The notes under the pieces: model-generated
What the model was told of the DNA's origin: nothing
Seen by the model: the letters and a program-made list of their open reading frames with translations, nothing else
Database searches by the model: none
NCBI RefSeq assembly: GCF_002095395.1
Contig: NZ_MJEI01000088.1
Span: 23,435 to 87,434 of the forward strand
DNA: 64,000 bases
Source of the DNA: Williamsia sp. 1135
GTDB lineage: Bacteria; Actinomycetota; Actinomycetes; Mycobacteriales; Mycobacteriaceae
Direction: 5' to 3'
Shown here: piece by piece, positions 60,912-64,000 of the stretch
Numbering within the stretch: the stretch's first letter is position 1
How the letters are laid out: every line of letters starts with the position of its first letter
Program-made: the position numbers and the translations under genes

Positions 60912-62423
60912 TCACCCCTCGGAAAGACCGGGGCGCAGGTCCATCTCGCGGAACGGCTCGGTCACCGCATCGGGATCGGCTTCGGGATCGGTCGTCATCC
61001 GACCCGGCCGGATGGCCGAGCGGGCGGTGAACAGAGCTCTGGTCGGACGGGTCGAGATTCGCGGACGTCGCAGCGTACGGGCGATGAACTCACCGAGGGT
61101 CACCCCGGCGGCCAGGGAACAGCCGACACCGATCGCCGAACCGATCGCGGTCAGGCCTTCGAGCGTCTGCTGACTGAGGAGTCCGTAGAGGCCGCGATAG
61201 ATCGCCAGACCGGGTAGCAGCGGTGTGATTCCTGCGACAGCCACGACCAGAGGCGGCGTCAGCGCACGGCGGGCGAGCAGACCACCGACAAGGCCGACCA
61301 TCGCGGCGGCGATGCCTGCGGAGATGACGGGTCCGACGGCGAAGTGGTTGGCGACGGAGACGATCGCCGCACCCATCGCGCCGCCGAAGAAGGCGGTCGG
61401 GAGGGCGCGGGTCTCGGCGTAACTCGCCAGCGCGAACGCGGCGGCGGCCAGACCGCCGGCGATCACCCTGGCCGGCGTGGTCGCGAGATCGAACGACGTC
61501 GTCGAGGTGATGGTGGGTAGGAAGATGCCGGTGGACTCCATCAACGTGATGGCGATACCGACACCACTGATGATGCCGCCGGTCATGATCAGGAGCTCGA
61601 AGAACCGCGCGCACCCGGTGATGGGTGCCCCGGTGATGGCGTCCTGCACCGAGCCGACCAAGGAGAGCCCGGACAGCAGCACCACGACGCCGGCGGCGAT
61701 GACCTGGGACGGCATCAGGTCGAGTCCGAGAGCTTCCTGGTTCTGATAGACCACCGCAGCCGGGATGACGGCGATGAAACCGCCTGTCATCTGCTGGAAG
61801 AACAGTGGGGTACCGATTTTGTTGAGCAGGCGGTTGGTGCGGTCGATCACCGCGGTCGTGAGAAACGCGACGACCGCGACGAGCCAGCCACCACCGAGCA
61901 ACACCGAGAGCGCGGCGGCCATCGACGACCACGCCAGTGTCGCGACCCAGCGGCGGTACGGGTGCGGTGCGGCGATGATGGCGTCGATCACCTGATGGCC
62001 TTCATCGGGGTCGATGGCCAGGTTGCGGATCTTGCGCACGAGGCGGTCCACCGCGGCGAGCCGGGTGAAGTCGAGCGAGCGGTAGTGGACGGATTTCATC
62101 GCGGTGACCGGCGGCATCGCGCCGCCGCGGGTGGCACTGACCCAGATCGTGTTGTAGGTGACGTCCACCTCACAGTTCTCGACGCCGTAGATGCTCGCCA
62201 CGAATCGGACCTGCGTCTGGGTGTCGATGGCACCGGTTCCGGAGTCGAGCAGAACCGCCCCGACCTTGATCGCGAGGTCGAGGACCTCGGTGACTGCCGC
62301 GTCGTTGGTGAGGTCGACGGGCTGCCTCGGCGACACCGCCGGCTCGAACGGCTCGATCGTGTCGATCGTCGCTCGACGACTGCCGGCGAGGCGCTTACCG
62401 AGACTCGCGATATACTCGCGCAC
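60912..62423 (-). CDS. thrE: Threonine/serine exporter, ThrE family
   Basis: 503-residue membrane exporter of L-threonine and L-serine. Cytosolic N-terminal domain with DLAIKVGAVLLDSGTGAIDTQTQVRFVASIYG, about ten membrane helices (ThrE and ThrE_2 halves), and a polar tail. The GTG start at 62423 is supported by AAGGAGG eight bases upstream. That ribosome-binding site is the complement of bases 62432-62438, inside the tRNA-Thr gene on the other strand, so the thrE leader must be antisense to the tRNA 5' end. Confidence 0.93.
   Translation of the reverse strand: MREYIASLGKRLAGSRRATIDTIEPFEPAVSPRQPVDLTNDAAVTEVLDLAIKVGAVLLDSGTGAIDTQTQVRFVASIYGVENCEVDVTYNTIWVSATRGGAMPPVTAMKSVHYRSLDFTRLAAVDRLVRKIRNLAIDPDEGHQVIDAIIAAPHPYRRWVATLAWSSMAAALSVLLGGGWLVAVVAFLTTAVIDRTNRLLNKIGTPLFFQQMTGGFIAVIPAAVVYQNQEALGLDLMPSQVIAAGVVVLLSGLSLVGSVQDAITGAPITGCARFFELLIMTGGIISGVGIAITLMESTGIFLPTITSTTSFDLATTPARVIAGGLAAAAFALASYAETRALPTAFFGGAMGAAIVSVANHFAVGPVISAGIAAAMVGLVGGLLARRALTPPLVVAVAGITPLLPGLAIYRGLYGLLSQQTLEGLTAIGSAIGVGCSLAAGVTLGEFIARTLRRPRISTRPTRALFTARSAIRPGRMTTDPEADPDAVTEPFREMDLRPGLSEG
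62411..62416 (+). promoter_or_regulatory. -10 element of tRNA-Thr
   Basis: TATACT lies 15 bases before the mature tRNA 5' end and inside the first codons of the divergent thrE gene. No good -35 element was found at 17 bases. Confidence 0.5.
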
Positions 62424-62430
62424 GCAGTTT

Positions 62431-62502
62431 GCCTCCTTAGCTCAGTGGTAGAGCACTCGCCTTGTAAGCGAGCGGTCGTCAGTTCAATCCTGACAGGGGG
62501 CT
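62431..62502 (+). tRNA. tRNA-Thr (anticodon TGT)
   Basis: Complete cloverleaf: acceptor GCCTCCT/AGGGGGC with one G-U pair, D-arm GCTC AGTGGTA GAGC, anticodon stem CTCGC and GCGAG around CTTGTAA (TGT), and T-arm GTCAG TTCAATC CTGAC. Discriminator T502; CCA is not encoded. It reads ACA/ACG codons. Confidence 0.97.
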
Positions 62503-62665
62503 CCGAGATTTCGACCGTCCGTAGATGCACCCCGTGTGCAGCGTAGGAGTCATTGTTGGGGGTTTCAACGTGCCTCCCGACACGCCTGTAGTTCATCGCC
62601 GATTGCTAGGTTGACCGGTGCGGTCTCCGGTCGGTGCCGCAACCCGCATCTCGGAGGTCTCTCGC

Positions 62666-63904
62666 GTGAAATCGCCGGTCCCTGATTACCTGCGCGAGGT
62701 CCTCGACGGCCTCGTCGACGACCGTGACGGCGCAGTTGCCGATTACATCCCGGACCTCGCGAACGCGAACCCCGACGTCTTCGGTGTCGCGATGACGACC
62801 GTGGACGGACGGACCCACTCGGCGGGCGACGACGAGGTGGAGTTCTCCATCCAGTCCATCTCGAAACCGTTCGCCTACGCCGCAGCACTCACCGACCGTG
62901 GCTTCGACACCGTGCTGAACACCGTCGGCGTCGAACCGTCGGGGGAGGCGTTCAACGAGTTGTCCCTCGAGGGCGATTCCTGCCGGCCCAAGAACCCGAT
63001 GATCAACGCCGGCGCCATCGCGACCCATTTCTTGCTGCTGAAATCCGGCGCGAGTGTGACGGACCGGGTCGATCGTGCGCTGGAGTTCTTCTCTGAGCTG
63101 GCCGATCGCACGCTGTCGATCGACGAGTCGGTATGCCGCTCCGAACTCGACACCGCCGACCGCAACCTCTCGATCGCCCACATGCTCCGCAACTACGGGG
63201 TTATCGATGTCGACGCCCATGACGTGGTCGAGGGGTACACCAGGCAGTGCTCCATCAAGGTGACCGTCCGGGACCTCGCGGTGATGGGCGCGACCCTGGC
63301 CAACGCCGGGGTCCACCCGGTGACCGGACGCCGGGTGGTGGCCACCGATGTGGCCCGCCAGACGCTGGCGGTGATGACCGGCTGCGGTATGTACGACGCC
63401 GCGGGCCACTGGCTCACCACGGTCGGTATCCCGGCGAAAAGCGGTGTGGCAGGCGGCCTCCTGGGCTCACTGCCCGGCCAGCTCGGTATCGGGGTCGTCT
63501 CCCCGCGGCTCGACGCGCACGGCAACAGCGTGCGCGGGGTGAAGATGTTTCAGCGGATGTCTGCCGACATGGGCATGCACCTGATGGACGCCGAACCTTA
63601 CGGATCCACCGTGCTGCGCAGTGTCCGCCGCGATTCCGACGAGCTCGTGTTCGAGCTGCAGGGCGTCGTCCAGTTCACCGGCGCCGAAACGGTGCTCGAC
63701 GCCTTGGAGCTCGACGAATCAGGCGCGAATACAGTTGTTTTCGACCTGAACCGGGTCGATCGGCTCAGCGATGTCGGCAGGCGGATGGTGCTCGAGGGCA
63801 TGCGCCGAGTCCGTCTCGACGGTCGAGGCGTGGTGCTCATCGACCGCGACGGTGTACTGCCCGATCCGGATCTCGGTGACGGGACGTATCCGCAGACCCG
63901 GTGA
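62666..63904 (+). CDS. glsA: Glutaminase A with C-terminal STAS domain
   Basis: 412 residues. Beta-lactamase-fold glutaminase converting glutamine to glutamate and ammonia: SxxK in FSIQSISKPFAYAAAL, EPSGEAFNE, PKNPMINAGAI, YTRQCSIKVTVRDLA and the GIPAKSGVAGGLLG motif. From about residue 315 a STAS-like domain follows (VFELQGVVQFTGAETVLDAL, TVVFDLNRVDRLSDVGRRMV), known in some actinobacterial glutaminases and of unclear purpose. GTG at 62666 follows GGAGG (62653-62657); an earlier in-frame GTG at 62618 lacks one. Confidence 0.94.
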   Translation: MKSPVPDYLREVLDGLVDDRDGAVADYIPDLANANPDVFGVAMTTVDGRTHSAGDDEVEFSIQSISKPFAYAAALTDRGFDTVLNTVGVEPSGEAFNELSLEGDSCRPKNPMINAGAIATHFLLLKSGASVTDRVDRALEFFSELADRTLSIDESVCRSELDTADRNLSIAHMLRNYGVIDVDAHDVVEGYTRQCSIKVTVRDLAVMGATLANAGVHPVTGRRVVATDVARQTLAVMTGCGMYDAAGHWLTTVGIPAKSGVAGGLLGSLPGQLGIGVVSPRLDAHGNSVRGVKMFQRMSADMGMHLMDAEPYGSTVLRSVRRDSDELVFELQGVVQFTGAETVLDALELDESGANTVVFDLNRVDRLSDVGRRMVLEGMRRVRLDGRGVVLIDRDGVLPDPDLGDGTYPQTR

Positions 63905-64000
63905 GCGTGGCGATTCTCGTCCCCCACAGGGACCTCGGAGGGGAATACGGGTTGTTTCGAAATGAAGTTCTGGGTGTGGGTCTGTGGCGATGGGCTGCCG
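63905..64000. other. Downstream end of window, no gene assigned
   Basis: 96 bases after the glutaminase stop. GGAGGGG near 63936 could be a ribosome-binding site, but no frame can be judged before the window ends. Confidence 0.4.

Overview
The window is high-GC actinobacterial DNA (roughly two-thirds G+C by eye) from the order Mycobacteriales, most likely Gordonia or a close relative. The best evidence is gene order. From memory, the series lpdC, AhpD-like, ramB, icl/aceA, fadB2, TetR, DUF445, XRE, hbhA, DUF2516, deoC, DUF2993, nitrilase, DUF2505, murB, lprQ-type L,D-transpeptidase, SDR and ROK regulator follows M. tuberculosis Rv0462 to Rv0485. Local insertions and replacements interrupt it. 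No prophage, IS element or CRISPR array was seen.

Layout. 1-8.2 kb: dinB, a TauE/SafE exporter, a DUF2079 membrane protein, and a minus-strand proteolysis operon (M43 metalloprotease, 81-aa partner, M28 aminopeptidase, S9 oligopeptidase). 8.4-13 kb: a DGPF/ECF42 sigma-factor pair with its own ECF-like promoter, an old-yellow-enzyme reductase with a KstR-like palindrome at its start, and lpdC. 13-17.3 kb: an AlkA-type glycosylase, a DUF559 gene bracketed by two inverted arrays of one 21-bp repeat, and a RecQ helicase with a phosphoribosyltransferase-like tail. 17.3-24 kb: amidase, FadR-type regulator plus fatty-acid hydroxylase, methyltransferase with AhpD-like protein, and an amino-acid ABC importer (receptor fused to permease, plus ATPase).

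24-33.4 kb is the fatty-acid/acetate core. It holds ramB downstream of an ABC exporter that is preceded by a 37-residue Gln/Asn-rich peptide gene, a lipoprotein, isocitrate lyase with a RamB-like operator, fadB2, and a full-length MetE homologue that has lost three of the four catalytic zinc ligands. 33.4-43 kb: ABM protein, a secreted protein with an AT-rich upstream region and a very large nested hairpin, SDR, TetR (MadR-like), DUF445, XRE-hbhA, DUF2516, MerR and two tandem alpha/beta hydrolases. 43-56.5 kb: deoC, purU, DUF2993, nitrilase, methyltransferase, two DUF2505 proteins, murB, an L,D-transpeptidase, a cell-surface protein, SDR, ROK, transglutaminase. 56.5-64 kb: trehalose metabolism (phosphatase-GH15 fusion, otsA, a 56-aa gene), thrE facing tRNA-Thr, and a glutaminase-STAS protein.

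How the genes fit together: lpdC, RamB, isocitrate lyase, FadB2, FadR-type and possible KstR control point to growth on fatty acids, acetate or sterols. murB, the L,D-transpeptidase, DUF2993, HbhA and MadR-type proteins serve the mycolata envelope. The observations most worth a second look are the zinc-less MetE paralogue, the Gln/Asn-rich peptide-hairpin-exporter-RamB unit, the inverted 21-bp arrays, and the thrE ribosome-binding site inside the tRNA-Thr gene on the opposite strand.
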